From contig JAJDER010000172.1 in NCBI GenBank assembly GCA_029259725.1, positions 1-41,270 of the forward strand: 41,270 nt of DNA, in the 5' to 3' direction. The notes beneath the pieces were generated by a model. That model had not been told where the DNA came from. It made no database searches and saw only the letters and a program-made list of their open reading frames with translations. Below are positions 1-7,997 of this stretch, piece after piece; position 1 is the stretch's first letter; the number at the start of each line of letters is the position of its first letter. A program made the position numbers and the translations under genes. The stretch is from Planctomycetota bacterium (GTDB taxonomy: Bacteria > Planctomycetota > B15-G4).

Positions 1-122
1 GTGCGGTGCGCGGGTGGCCACCCGTTGTCGCGCCGGGTCCCGGCACCCAGGCTTCCACCAGCCCCCTCCAGCCCAGACGGAGTGAGCGGGTCGCGCGTCG
101 TCGGGCGCCGAAACACGCGCGG
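1..122. repeat. 122-bp direct repeat, copy 1
   Basis: Bases 1-122 are identical to 320-441 as far as I can read. The copy may extend left of the window. It contains a 14-bp perfect palindrome CGGGTGGCCACCCG (11-24) and ends in a GTCGTCGGGCGCCGAAACACG segment (about 98-118). The reverse complement of that segment, with few changes, recurs at about 568-589. No coding potential, terminal inverted repeat or transposase is seen. Confidence 0.9.
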
Positions 123-167
123 GCGTCCGCGGCGCCGCGAGCGCGTACCTTGCTCACGACCTGTTTC

Positions 168-188
168 GGGACGGCCTGCGGCCGTCCC
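168..188. other. Perfect 9-bp-stem hairpin
   Basis: GGGACGGCC-TGC-GGCCGTCCC, a perfect inverted repeat with a 3-nt loop. There is no flanking T-run on either strand, so it is not a classical intrinsic terminator. It lies between the two 122-bp repeat copies. Confidence 0.6.
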
Positions 189-319
189 TGCAAAGGGTCG
201 CTCCGCCGGCACGCGCTCACGGCGCCGCTCCCGCACGGACTCCCCTCGTCGCTTGCTGGAGACAGGGCCGCTCGTCGCGTCGGTGGTTGGAGGACCGTGA
301 ACGTGTCCGGTTCAAATGC

Positions 320-441
320 GTGCGGTGCGCGGGTGGCCACCCGTTGTCGCGCCGGGTCCCGGCACCCAGGCTTCCACCAGCCCCCTCCAGCCCAGACGGA
401 GTGAGCGGGTCGCGCGTCGTCGGGCGCCGAAACACGCGCGG
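320..441. repeat. 122-bp direct repeat, copy 2
   Basis: Second perfect copy of bases 1-122, displaced by 319 bp; the match breaks after 441. The palindrome CGGGTGGCCACCCG lies at 330-343. The perfect identity, with unrelated sequence between the copies, suggests a recent duplication or a maintained dispersed repeat family. Confidence 0.9.
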
Positions 442-470
442 AGCGACCGTGCGCAGGGCCGGGCGCAGCC

Positions 471-604
471 CGTCCCGAGTAGGGTCGTGAGCACGTGTTT
501 CGGCGAGCCGACGACTCGCAACCGTGTCGACCCCCAGTCCGCCCGTCCCCGAGTCGGGTCGTGAGCACGTGTCTCGGCGCCCGACGACGCGCCACCGTGC
601 CGAG
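471..604. repeat. Diverged 60-bp direct repeat pair with inverted relatives
   Basis: Bases 471-530 and 544-604 are diverged copies of one unit. They share GGGTCGTGAGCACGTGT, then a CGGCG-CCGACGAC-CGC-ACCGTG pattern with scattered substitutions. The CGTGTxTCGGCGCCCGACGAC part is the reverse complement of the segment at about 98-118 and 417-437 inside the 122-bp repeats. The two repeat families therefore share an element in opposite orientations and could pair into long hairpins. Confidence 0.7.
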
Positions 605-614
605 CTCGCGTCCG

Positions 615-1451
615 CTAGAACTTCACCCCGAAGGCCTTCATCAGCACGAACCCGACGGCCATCGAGACGAGGATGAAGACCAGGATGATGTCGCCCTCGC
701 CGAGCTCGCGCTCGGGGTATCCGCGCGCGAAGCCGGCCACGGAGAGTTCGGCGGAGTAGACCGGAGAGTCGGCGGGAAGCGGGGTTTCCCCCGGGTACAG
801 GTAGCCCCACAGGCTCTTGGTCCGCAGGACCGGAACCTTGCGCGGCTCGCCGCCCACGGCCCAGCCCTTGTCGACCACGGTGCCGCCGACGGCGATACCG
901 AGCACGTGGTCGCCCGCCTGGGTGGCCTTGACGCGCCAGGCGATCTCGCCACCCGGCGTGCGGACCGGCGGACGCGTGATCTCGACGCCCGCGGGGAGCC
1001 TGAGCTCGACCGCGGTCGCCGGGAGGTCGGTCACCTCGCGGTCCAGCTTCACGGTCAGCACGGCCTCGGTGCCGACGGCGACCGGGTCGAACGCGTAGTT
1101 GGCCTCGAGCTGGGCCAGCATGGCCACCATCGGCGCCATCATCACGGCCACCGGGAGCAGCGTGTTGCTGAGGTAGAGCACGTTCTTCAGCAGGATCTTC
1201 ACCGTCGACACCACGACGCCGATGATGTCGTCACTGAACAACCGGATCTCGTACAGGTGCACCTTGATCTGGTTCTTGGTGCTCTCGATGGCGCCCTGGA
1301 ACGAGCAGTACTTGAAGGCCACCATCGCCAGCACGCCGAAGATCGACGACCACACGATGAGCGAGAGCCACACCTGCCACAGGGACGTCCCGCCGAATGG
1401 GGCGAGCAGCACGTCGAAGAGGGCGGTCGAGATGGAGTTGAACGCGTTCAT
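615..1451 (-). CDS. Conserved membrane protein with extracytoplasmic beta domain
   Basis: A 278-residue protein of unknown function and last gene of the sulfate-activation run. One hydrophobic segment lies near residues 20-48. A charged amphipathic stretch follows (about 53-75, with KNQIKVHLYEIRLF), then a long hydrophobic stretch (about 76-112). A beta-rich globular part occupies about 118-255, and a C-terminal membrane helix about 258-276. The likely topology is two helices with a cytoplasmic hairpin, an exposed Ig-like domain, and a C-terminal anchor. The first part is loosely reminiscent of EMC3/DUF106-type membrane proteins, but I would not assign it there. The ATG at 1451 is 11 bp after the stop of the small gene at 1463, so the two are probably co-transcribed. 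A longer upstream reading would overlap that gene and is less likely. Confidence 0.75.
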   Translation of the reverse strand: MNAFNSISTALFDVLLAPFGGTSLWQVWLSLIVWSSIFGVLAMVAFKYCSFQGAIESTKNQIKVHLYEIRLFSDDIIGVVVSTVKILLKNVLYLSNTLLPVAVMMAPMVAMLAQLEANYAFDPVAVGTEAVLTVKLDREVTDLPATAVELRLPAGVEITRPPVRTPGGEIAWRVKATQAGDHVLGIAVGGTVVDKGWAVGGEPRKVPVLRTKSLWGYLYPGETPLPADSPVYSAELSVAGFARGYPERELGEGDIILVFILVSMAVGFVLMKAFGVKF

Positions 1452-1462
1452 GGGGCCCGCGG

Positions 1463-1657
1463 TCAGCTGATGTAGCCGAGGCCGCGCAGCTTGTTCTTGA
1501 TGTCCTCGTCGCTCTCGTCGCCTCCGAAGTTGGAGAGCTCCTTCTCGAGGATGTGGGTGATGAACTCCTCGACCGTGGCGTAACCGGCGGTGTCGGACAC
1601 CCGCTTGAGGCGGGAAACGAGATCCTTGTCCAGTCGGACCTTGGTGGCGCCGAACAT
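1463..1657 (-). CDS. Small ribbon-helix-helix-like protein with LGY tail
   Basis: A 64-residue protein. Residues about 4-40 (basic strand ATKVRLDKDLVSRLKRV, then two helices ending in EFITHILEKEL) fit a ribbon-helix-helix fold as in CopG/MetJ-type dimers. The acidic C-terminus ends DEDIKNKLRGLGYIS, like the tails of the small protein at 9215-9448 and the APS kinase. The ATG at 1657 is preferred because GGAG sits 7 nt upstream; a TTG five codons earlier is possible. It lies between the exported AlkP gene and the membrane-protein gene. DNA binding is a fold-based inference; a scaffold or assembly role is equally open given the shared tail. Confidence 0.7.
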   Translation of the reverse strand: MFGATKVRLDKDLVSRLKRVSDTAGYATVEEFITHILEKELSNFGGDESDEDIKNKLRGLGYIS

Positions 1658-1754
1658 CGGTGTCTCCAGCAAGGGTCCCGCGCGGCTCGCACGGGCTCGG
1701 AATCGGGGAAGGGTTGGGGGTGGGCCTCAGTATCGGCCCCGGGCCGGGCAAAGC

Positions 1755-3896
1755 TCAATCCTGGAGCGTGAAGGCCTCGCCGACCATGCCTGCGGCGGCC
1801 GGCAGCCCATAGTGATCCAGGATCGTGACGGTCAGGTCGGTCAGGTCGTGGCCCTCGCCGCCGATGCGGCGGTTGGACAGGAGCACACCGGGGACCACGG
1901 CCGGATCCATCAGGTGGCTGCCGGTGAAGCCGACCAGCACGTCGCTGATCTGCGTCTCGGTGATGCGCCCCAGGGTCGAATGGTCGGAGCAGCCGTAGTT
2001 GGCGTCGTAGCCGAGCACGAGATCGGGCGACTCGGCGACCCGAGCGCCCGTGTAGGCCTGCTCGCGCGTGAAGGTGCGCCGCATGATCCGGCTGCCGTCC
2101 TTGGGGTCCTCGTAGGCCAGGAGCTTGGCGGAGATCTCGGCCAGCAGGGCGTCGGCGTCCGCCGGGTCGACGATGCCCTCGCCCTCGCGACCGGCGAGGT
2201 TCAGGTACAGCGCGTTGAACCCCAGGCCGTAGGCGCGCGTCTTCGACCAGTCCACGTCGAGCGCGAGGATGCCGGTGTTCTTCGGCGCGGCGTCGCCTTC
2301 GGGCGCCTTCATGACCAGGTAGCCTTCGTCGCGCAGCCAGGCGTTGAGCTCGAACTGCCGCATCGAGGGCTGGAAGCCGTGGTCGCTCATCACGATCAAC
2401 ACCACGTCCTCGGGCAGCGCTGCGCGGACCTCGCCGAGCAGCTCGTCCACCGCGCGGTAGTAGCCGGGGATGTCGTGCTTGTGCCTGTCGGCGACGGCGG
2501 GATCGAAGGCGGGGTGCCGGGGCGCGCTCGGGTCCTTCGGGTTGTCGTGCCGCCAGAGCATGTGGCACTGCAGATCGATGTCCGACAGGTACACGAAGGT
2601 CGTGTCGCCCGGATCGAAGCGGCGCAGGGCCAACTCGAGCATGCGCGCGCCGTCCTCGTGCACCAGGGCGACCTGCTTGACGTAGTCGTCGTCGTCGAAG
2701 AGGCCGTCCTTGAGCGCGTTGGTCTCCTCGGGCATGCCCTGCGTGAAGAAGTGACCGAGTTCGGCCTGGAGCATGACCGCGGCATCGTCGTCGGGCGTGG
2801 TGATCGGCTGGGCCGGGGCCGAGGCGGTGATGTTCACCGGGCTCGCGTACAGGCGGAACACCGGCCGCGCTTCCTTCAGGTAGAAGCGCACCGCGCCCTC
2901 GAGCGGCATCAGCCCGCCGCCCACGGCGTCGAAACTGACCGTGAGCCAGTCGCTCCACTCGCCCTCGGCGAGGATCGCGTCGGCGTCTCCGACCTCGATC
3001 CAGACCACGTCGGCCTCGGGATCGAGGTGCGCGATGACGGGCACGGTCAGGTACGGCGTCGGGGAGGGCGGGTGCACCGGGTCGGTGCGCAGGAAGTCGG
3101 GCGGGCCGCGCAGGAAGCTCTCGACGGTGTCGGGGGTCCCGTCGAAGTCGGTGTCGTCCACGGTGATGAGCTGCAGGTCGCCCTTGAGGTCGCGGTCGAG
3201 GATCGGCTCGTCCGTGAACCAGGTGTAGGTGCCGGCGCTGCCGCGAAGGTCGACGGTGCCCATGCCGGAGAGGGTCAGGGCCTCGCTGGGCGTGGGCGGG
3301 TAGTTGCCCGGCATGCGGTAGACCTCGACCTCGACGCCGTGGTCGGTGAGCACGTCCCACCAGGGGATGCCGGTGCGGTTGTTGACCGCTTCCTCGCCGC
3401 CCATGGGGATGTAGTACCCGAAGATCTCGAGCGCCGAGATCGGGTCGGCATCGGGCGACGGCGGCGCGAGGGCCGACGAGATCGGCGCGTAGGTGGCCGG
3501 GTCCCGGTGGATGAAGTCGTAGACGCCATGGCCACCGGGGTTCATGCCGGTCACGAAGTTGGACCAGGCCACGGGGCTCTGCGGCGGGTTGCTCGTGCCG
3601 AGCTGCTGGAAGCCGCCCTCGCTCGCGAGCTGCTTGAAGTGCGGCATCGACCCGTCCGCCATGTAGCGGGTCAGGATCTCCGGGTCCATGCCGTCGATGC
3701 CGAGCACGAAGACGCCGGGCGGCGAGGCGCTCGCGGTGACGGCAGCGGGATGGACGGCAGTCGGAGTGACGGCAGTCGGAGTGACGGCCGTGGCGGCGAC
3801 GTGGGGAGTCGCCACCGTCACGGTCGCGACCTGCGCGTTCGCGAGGGGCAGGGTCAACAGCGCGGTCAGGGCAGCGCTCGACGCCAGGCGGATCAC
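1755..3896 (-). CDS. Exported AlkP-superfamily phosphodiesterase/hydrolase
   Basis: A 713-residue type I phosphodiesterase/nucleotide-pyrophosphatase-like protein. A signal peptide (about 1-21, LALP...ANA-Q) is followed by a low-complexity T/V/A/P linker (22-58). The catalytic domain opens with VLGIDGMDP (metal Asp near 68). The nucleophile region has SPVAWSNFVTG (candidate Ser107), and VMSDHGF supplies further metal ligands. No sulfatase C-x-P-S-R motif is present, so formylglycine chemistry is unlikely. The GTG start overlaps the upstream stop as GTGA with AAGGAG before it, implying translational coupling. It is paralogous to the next gene (3893-6160) but exported. Natural substrate is unknown; the family hydrolyses phosphodiesters or transfers phospho groups. 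Confidence 0.85.
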   Translation of the reverse strand: MIRLASSAALTALLTLPLANAQVATVTVATPHVAATAVTPTAVTPTAVHPAAVTASASPPGVFVLGIDGMDPEILTRYMADGSMPHFKQLASEGGFQQLGTSNPPQSPVAWSNFVTGMNPGGHGVYDFIHRDPATYAPISSALAPPSPDADPISALEIFGYYIPMGGEEAVNNRTGIPWWDVLTDHGVEVEVYRMPGNYPPTPSEALTLSGMGTVDLRGSAGTYTWFTDEPILDRDLKGDLQLITVDDTDFDGTPDTVESFLRGPPDFLRTDPVHPPSPTPYLTVPVIAHLDPEADVVWIEVGDADAILAEGEWSDWLTVSFDAVGGGLMPLEGAVRFYLKEARPVFRLYASPVNITASAPAQPITTPDDDAAVMLQAELGHFFTQGMPEETNALKDGLFDDDDYVKQVALVHEDGARMLELALRRFDPGDTTFVYLSDIDLQCHMLWRHDNPKDPSAPRHPAFDPAVADRHKHDIPGYYRAVDELLGEVRAALPEDVVLIVMSDHGFQPSMRQFELNAWLRDEGYLVMKAPEGDAAPKNTGILALDVDWSKTRAYGLGFNALYLNLAGREGEGIVDPADADALLAEISAKLLAYEDPKDGSRIMRRTFTREQAYTGARVAESPDLVLGYDANYGCSDHSTLGRITETQISDVLVGFTGSHLMDPAVVPGVLLSNRRIGGEGHDLTDLTVTILDHYGLPAAAGMVGEAFTLQD
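3736..3795. repeat. 15-bp in-frame tandem repeat
   Basis: Four tandem 15-bp units (GTGACGGCAGTCGGA and variants) lie inside the exported AlkP gene. They encode the repeated T-A-V-T-P type linker just after the signal peptide. The length is a multiple of three, so copy-number change would alter linker length without breaking the frame. Confidence 0.8.
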
Positions 3897-6160
3897 GATC
3901 CGTTCTCCTTGCTCGCGGGGACGCCTGCCTTCACGCCCGACGCGGCCGACGTGTTGGTGCCTTCCGGAAAGATGCGTGCGCCCGGTGCCGAACCCGACTG
4001 GCTCAGGATGCGCGGGTCGAACGCGCCGGTCACCTCGGCCGTGTCACCGGGCTCGGCGTAGATCGGCTTGCCGACCATGTAGGGCGCCGGCCCGTGGCCG
4101 AACAAGCGCATGACGGACGGCGCCATGTCGACGATGTTCGGCTCGGTGCTCGTGATCGGACGGTTGCTGAAGAAGATGCCCGGGACGATGCGCGGATCCA
4201 CGCAGTGATCGCCGCTCCAGCTGCGCGTGTTGTCCGTGAAGGTCTCCTCGGTCACCGAGCCCGTGGCGCATTCCCAGCTGTTGCGGTAGCCGCCGTCGTA
4301 GCCCACGAGCAGGTCCGGCGCGTCGAACCGGTAGGGGCCGTCGAAGAAGTCCTCGGCCGCGAACACGTCCAGGATCGCCTTCTCGCCCGTCTGCGGGTCA
4401 CGCAGCTCGCGCAGCTTCTCGATCAGTTCGACCTTCAGCGCCTGGTACTGCGGGCCCTCGGTGACGATGCCGCTGCGCTCGCGCCCCTTGCGGTTGATGA
4501 ACATGCCGGTCAGGCCCAGGCTGAAGGCCTTGGTGCGACTCCAGTCCACGTCCTCGAACCAGTCGCCACCGACGTGCTTGTCGTCCTTGAGCACCAGGTA
4601 GCCCTCGTCGCGCAGCCAGCTGTTGAGGTTCACGCCCCGGCGGAAGTTGGTGAAGCCGTGGTCGGACATGACGATCAGGGCGGTGTCCTCGTCCTCGACC
4701 ACGTCCTCCCAGATCTCGCCCAGCAGCGCGTCCATGCGCTGGTACACCGACGGGATCGCGTCCTTCCACTGCTCGGTGTCCTTGCCCTCGTTGGCCGGGT
4801 GGGTCGGGTCCAGGTAGCGGTAGAACATGTGCTGCACGCGGTCGGTGGTGTCGAACACGCAGGTGACCAGGCCCTTCCGGGTCTTCGTCAGCGCGTCCTT
4901 GAACATGGCGATGCGCTCGTCACAGATCAGCAGCGCCTGTTCGTAGAAGGCCTTCTCGTCGATGACGCGTTCGTTCAGCGCCCAGGTGTCCTCGGCCAGG
5001 CCCAGCGTGGCGAACTTGCCCAGCTTCTTGGCCAGGTACACCGCGTAGGCGCCCGGGTGGCTGATCGGCATCGCCGGGTTCTCCGGGTCGATGTGGATCG
5101 GCGTCATGTAGACGTTCACGTCCGGCGACAGCGAGGTCACGTACAGGCGCGCGATGCCGTGCACCTTGATGCCCATGCCCGGCTTGAAGGTGAGCTCCAG
5201 CCATTCGCTGTACTCGCCCACCTTCAGCGTCACCGGCTTCTTGATGCCGTCGATCTCGAAACGCGCCGTGCCGGCGGCGTCGTCGATGGTGAGCGTGAAC
5301 GGGATGGTCATGAACCCGCCGTCCTTCACCATCGAGTTGCCCGGGCCCATGATGCGCGAGCGGATCACGTTGCCCTTGCGGCGCAGCACGGTCTGCTCGC
5401 CGCCGGTGAACGCCGCCTGGCCGCTCTCGCTCGTGCGGGTGCTGAAGAACGAGAAGGTGCCCTGGCTGCCCTGCAGGTCCGGCACGCACATGCCCGACAG
5501 CAGCAGGCCCTTGAACTTGACCGGCGGGAAGGTGATCGGCACGCGCTGGATGGTCGAGAAGATGTGCTTCTCGCCCAGCAGCTTCCAGAAGGCCTGGCTC
5601 TTCTGCAGCAGCTTGATCTTCGGCTTCTCCATCGGGATCACGTACTTCCCGATGTTGAGCACCTTCTTGGCGTTGCCGATGTCCGTGCTGGACAGCATCG
5701 GCATGTAGCTGCAGGGGTCGCGCGTGAGGAAGTCGTAGATGTTGTGGCGCGAAGGGTCGACGCCGGTGCTGAAGCTCGACCAGGCCACCGGGCTCATCGA
5801 CGGGTAGCTCGTGGCCAGCGGGCGGAACACGCCCTTCTCCGCCAGGCGCTTGAAGTTGGGCAGCTTGTCCTCGCGCATGAACTTCTGCGTGAGGCCCGGA
5901 TCCATGCCGTCGAGGCCCAGGATCACGACGCGTTTCACCTGCGCGTGTTTGTACGGGTTGCCGGTGACGATCAGCCGCCAGATCAGCTTGAGCGGCCAGA
6001 GCAGGATCGTGCTGAAGGCCAGGGCGATCGTGCCCACGATGATGAAGGCCGAGCCTGCGAACGCGAAGCCGGCGCCGGGGCCGATGTAGGCGTCCGCCCG
6101 GGGGCCCGCGAAGAGCACCCACAGGGCGACGAGAGCGGCGAGGCGGAGGTTGCGGCGCAT
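3893..6160 (-). CDS. Membrane-anchored AlkP-superfamily phosphodiesterase
   Basis: A 755-residue protein from the same family as its neighbour. The N-terminal signal-like segment (1-24) is followed by AYIGPGAGFAFAG and a strong membrane helix (about 33-62), then a basic stretch leading to KRVVILGLDGMDP (metal Asp near 84). The nucleophile region has SPVAWSSFSTG (candidate Ser123), and VMSDHGF is present. If the signal is cleaved and the helix leaves the basic stretch inside, the catalytic domain would face the cytoplasm, unlike the exported paralogue. The ATG at 6160 is chosen because it begins the signal sequence; 23 upstream codons are open but look non-coding. GAGG lies upstream. It sits 96 bp after the APS kinase gene. 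Substrate unknown. Confidence 0.85.
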   Translation of the reverse strand: MRRNLRLAALVALWVLFAGPRADAYIGPGAGFAFAGSAFIIVGTIALAFSTILLWPLKLIWRLIVTGNPYKHAQVKRVVILGLDGMDPGLTQKFMREDKLPNFKRLAEKGVFRPLATSYPSMSPVAWSSFSTGVDPSRHNIYDFLTRDPCSYMPMLSSTDIGNAKKVLNIGKYVIPMEKPKIKLLQKSQAFWKLLGEKHIFSTIQRVPITFPPVKFKGLLLSGMCVPDLQGSQGTFSFFSTRTSESGQAAFTGGEQTVLRRKGNVIRSRIMGPGNSMVKDGGFMTIPFTLTIDDAAGTARFEIDGIKKPVTLKVGEYSEWLELTFKPGMGIKVHGIARLYVTSLSPDVNVYMTPIHIDPENPAMPISHPGAYAVYLAKKLGKFATLGLAEDTWALNERVIDEKAFYEQALLICDERIAMFKDALTKTRKGLVTCVFDTTDRVQHMFYRYLDPTHPANEGKDTEQWKDAIPSVYQRMDALLGEIWEDVVEDEDTALIVMSDHGFTNFRRGVNLNSWLRDEGYLVLKDDKHVGGDWFEDVDWSRTKAFSLGLTGMFINRKGRERSGIVTEGPQYQALKVELIEKLRELRDPQTGEKAILDVFAAEDFFDGPYRFDAPDLLVGYDGGYRNSWECATGSVTEETFTDNTRSWSGDHCVDPRIVPGIFFSNRPITSTEPNIVDMAPSVMRLFGHGPAPYMVGKPIYAEPGDTAEVTGAFDPRILSQSGSAPGARIFPEGTNTSAASGVKAGVPASKENGS

Positions 6161-6256
6161 CACTTCGATCCTCGTCAACGGCGGGACGCGGGGGGCTGGC
6201 GGGGAACAGCTCCCGGAGGCCGGCATCATCCCATCGGCCGGCCCCCGGGGTCGAGG

Positions 6257-6862
6257 TCAGACGAAGTTCAGCGTCTTGAGCTTGGCGAGGATGGCGGTCT
6301 CCTCGTCGGCGGACATGTCCTGCTGCGGCGCCGGCGGGACGAGGCCCTTGCTCTCGAGGTGCGCCATGATCGTGTCGAGGCTCTGATCGATCGACTCGGT
6401 CTCGGTGTTGACCGTGATCTCGGCGTCCTCGGGGGCCTCGTAGGGGTCGTCGACGCCCGTGAAGCCCGTGATCTCGCCGGCCAGCGCCTTCTTGTACAGG
6501 CCCTTGGTGTCACGCTCGGTCAGCGCGTCCAGCGAGCACTCGGTGTAGATCTCGACGAAGTCCTGGTGCAGGTGACGCACCTCGTCGCGGATGTCCTTGT
6601 AGGGCGAGATCGCGGCGCAGATGCAGACCGCCCCGTTGCGGGCCAGCAGGTTGGCGACGAAGCCGATGCGGCGGATGTTCGTGTCGCGGTCTTCCTTGCT
6701 GAAACCCAGGCCCTTGCTGAGGTTGGTGCGGACCACGTCGCCGTCGAGCATCTCGACGCCGAGGCCGCGCGTGAGCAGCTCGCGCTCGATCTTCTTGGCG
6801 AGGGTCGTCTTGCCGGAGCCCGACAGACCGGTGAACCAGATGGTGAAGCCCTTGTTGGCCAT
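6257..6862 (-). CDS. cysC: Adenylylsulfate (APS) kinase
   Basis: A 201-residue kinase that phosphorylates APS at the 3' position to give PAPS, the universal sulfate donor. The P-loop GLSGSGKT is at 12-19 and DGD at 40-42. The conserved phosphoserine loop AAISPYKD is near 83-90 and KGLYKKA near 120-126. It is a free-standing kinase, not fused to ATP sulfurylase. The C-terminus carries about 25 extra residues ending [17 protein letters not shown], which resembles the tails of the small proteins in this run. The ATG at 6862 has purine-rich sequence (AAGAGAAGAAGAGAG) upstream. ATP sulfurylase is two genes upstream. No APS or PAPS reductase is in the window, so PAPS is more likely used for sulfation. 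Confidence 0.95.
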   Translation of the reverse strand: MANKGFTIWFTGLSGSGKTTLAKKIERELLTRGLGVEMLDGDVVRTNLSKGLGFSKEDRDTNIRRIGFVANLLARNGAVCICAAISPYKDIRDEVRHLHQDFVEIYTECSLDALTERDTKGLYKKALAGEITGFTGVDDPYEAPEDAEITVNTETESIDQSLDTIMAHLESKGLVPPAPQQDMSADEETAILAKLKTLNFV

Positions 6863-6985
6863 CGCTCTCTTCTTCTCTTGTCGTCCGGCAGCCCGCGGGC
6901 CGCCGCGTCGTGGGGAATGGGTCTGGTGGGTCGTGGCGATCGGCCCCACACACGCGGTGCGGCGTCCGGTCGTTGGAGGGCGGGC

Positions 6986-7951
6986 CTACTTGACCCGCCC
7001 CTCCATGAAGGGCACCTCCATCACCTTGTCGTGCAGGATCGGGCCGTGTCCGAAGTAGCCGGACTCGCCGAACAGCTCGCCGTGGTCGGCGGTGACGGTG
7101 ATGTAGGTGTTCTCGGGCACCAGGTCGTACAGCTTGGGGAAGACCTCGGTGTCCAGGTACCGCACGGTGTGGATCTGCATCTCGCGCAGCTTGTCGAGCT
7201 TGTCCTGGTCGAAGAACTTCGGCGCGTCGTCGTCCTTGAGCAGCTTGCCGTCCTTGACGTGCTTGTCGAGGTGCTTGAACACACCGTGCACGCCGCTGAT
7301 GCGGGGCCACTCGCTCGGGTCCTGATCGGGGGTGACGAACGGGTAGTGCGTCTCACCCACGTTGAGCATGTGGAAGGACGGCCGCTCGGTGTCGAAGTGC
7401 AGCGTGTCCAGCATCGCGGCCATGTCGTTGTGGCTGTCCATGAGCTGGAACGAGTCGAAGCCGCGGTTCACGCCCGTGGTGGAGTTGAGCACCGGCAGCG
7501 ACACCCGCGCGTGGGTGGTGTACCCGAGTTCCTCGCGCAGGAAGGACGGCATCCACATCTGTGGCACCAGCTTCGCGAACTCCATGCCGTCGGTGCCGAA
7601 GCGGGTGTTGTAGTTGAGGAAGTCGTCCTTGTAGTACTCCGACGCGAACACGTTCTGCGGGCTCTCGTGAGGCAGCAGCCCGCTGAGCAGGTTGTAGTGG
7701 CTCGGTGCCGTCCAGGTGGCGTAGCTGTACCGCTTCTCGACCTTCCCGCCCATGATCATCGGGATGTTCCTGGGCTCGGCTGCCAGGAACGAGTCGTACC
7801 GACAACTGTCGAGCGTGATGACGATGTAGTTGTTCCTCGCCTTGGGCGTCGCGCGCTTCACGGCCGCGGCGCCGGGCCCCGGACGCGTCGGCGACTGCAC
7901 GTTGCGCGGGGGGGCCTTGAAGGGCTTGAGCAGGCTGTCGAGAACGCCCAT
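6986..7951 (-). CDS. Cytoplasmic sulfatase-like AlkP-fold enzyme
   Basis: A 321-residue protein without signal peptide or membrane segment. The core begins NNYIVITLDSCRYDS (metal Asp48). The nucleophile region reads YATWTAPSHYNLLSG, so Thr81 occupies the place of the sulfatase Cys in C-x-P-S-R. The distal metal motif is TADHGELFGESGYFGHG (Asp289, His290). The Thr, and the lack of the Arg, argue against a formylglycine sulfatase. Thr-dependent AlkP members include phosphatases, phosphodiesterases and phosphotransferases. Its position between ATP sulfurylase (46 bp upstream) and APS kinase (123 bp downstream) suggests it acts on sulfate-activation intermediates or on the product made from PAPS. 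That is inference from context only. Confidence 0.8.
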   Translation of the reverse strand: MGVLDSLLKPFKAPPRNVQSPTRPGPGAAAVKRATPKARNNYIVITLDSCRYDSFLAAEPRNIPMIMGGKVEKRYSYATWTAPSHYNLLSGLLPHESPQNVFASEYYKDDFLNYNTRFGTDGMEFAKLVPQMWMPSFLREELGYTTHARVSLPVLNSTTGVNRGFDSFQLMDSHNDMAAMLDTLHFDTERPSFHMLNVGETHYPFVTPDQDPSEWPRISGVHGVFKHLDKHVKDGKLLKDDDAPKFFDQDKLDKLREMQIHTVRYLDTEVFPKLYDLVPENTYITVTADHGELFGESGYFGHGPILHDKVMEVPFMEGRVK

Positions 7952-7997
7952 GGAAACAGCTCCGTGCGTGCCGTGAAGCGACCGGGAAGGAAGCGGG

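Larger units (their letters stand above)
1..614. other. Repeat-rich non-coding region
   Basis: No convincing gene is seen here. The open frames are compositionally odd (Arg/Pro/Ser-rich), run through the repeats on both strands, and match no family I know. The stretch holds a 122-bp perfect direct repeat, a diverged 60-bp direct repeat pair, inverted copies of the second motif and a strong hairpin. It lies downstream of the minus-strand operon ending at 615, so it may contain that operon's 3' end, but no hairpin followed by a T-run is visible. Confidence 0.7.

Noticed and set aside
1..604. CRISPR array
   Set aside because: The repeats are 122 and about 60 bp, only two copies each, with no regular spacers and no cas genes.
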